The notes beneath the pieces were generated by a model. That model was not told the DNA's origin, did not search any database, and saw only the letters and a program-made list of their open reading frames with translations. A DNA stretch of 14,428 nt, from positions 1 to 14,428 of the forward strand of contig QFOL01000075.1 in NCBI GenBank assembly GCA_003241215.1, given 5' to 3'. Positions within the stretch are counted from its first letter, which is position 1; each line of letters opens with the position of its first letter. Shown piece after piece: positions 14,401 to 14,428 of this stretch. The position numbers were made by a program, and so were the translations under genes. The DNA comes from Agrobacterium fabrum (lineage in GTDB: Bacteria > Pseudomonadota > Alphaproteobacteria > Rhizobiales > Rhizobiaceae).

Positions 14401-14428
14401 TTCGGTCTCCTTATTTATCGCTCTCGGT

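Overview
The window looks like a chromosomal segment of a Rhizobiaceae alphaproteobacterium, most likely Agrobacterium or a close relative. The evidence is the GC-rich coding style, ubiE directly followed by ubiB, a single-chain CoaBC, an alphaproteobacterial-type LexA box (GAAC-N7-GAAC), and a palindromic intergenic repeat of a kind I know from Agrobacterium/Rhizobium genomes. No species was confirmed by search. I see fourteen protein genes and no rRNA, tRNA, CRISPR array, insertion sequence or phage gene. No gene-free stretch exceeds about 245 bases.

Layout. (1) 42-2429, plus strand: ubiE and ubiB, ubiquinone biosynthesis. (2) 2512-3753, plus strand: a small secreted protein with two cysteine-containing repeats, then a sterol desaturase/fatty acid hydroxylase-family membrane enzyme 21 bases downstream. 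This looks like a small accessory operon and is the most novel-looking part. (3) 3763-7093, minus strand: prfC (release factor 3), a 170-base spacer full of inverted repeats, then coaBC and an MmcQ/YjbR-family gene overlapping by 4 bases. (4) 7184-9539, plus strand: dut (possibly leaderless), a LysE/RhtB-family exporter, and cysK, closed by a strong intrinsic terminator. (5) 9756-14400, minus strand: ugpC, a cupin-fold protein, gshB and comM. comM has a promoter overlapped by a LexA box.

How the genes work together. Most are housekeeping genes: quinone synthesis, coenzyme A, translation termination, nucleotide sanitation, cysteine, glutathione and glycerol-phosphate uptake. Three use or make cysteine: cysK makes it, coaBC condenses it with phosphopantothenate, and gshB follows gamma-glutamylcysteine formation. 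The exporter beside cysK belongs to a superfamily that includes O-acetylserine/cysteine exporters. Whether this is functional clustering or chance is inference.

Points worth a second look: the repeat protein, whose two copies are conserved at protein level while most shared codons have diverged; the LexA box over the comM promoter; a CoaC domain lacking the usual active-site cysteine; a possible leaderless dut mRNA; and a gene order that splits the commonly seen ubiE-ubiB-coaBC-dut arrangement, with inverted repeats beside the inverted coaBC.
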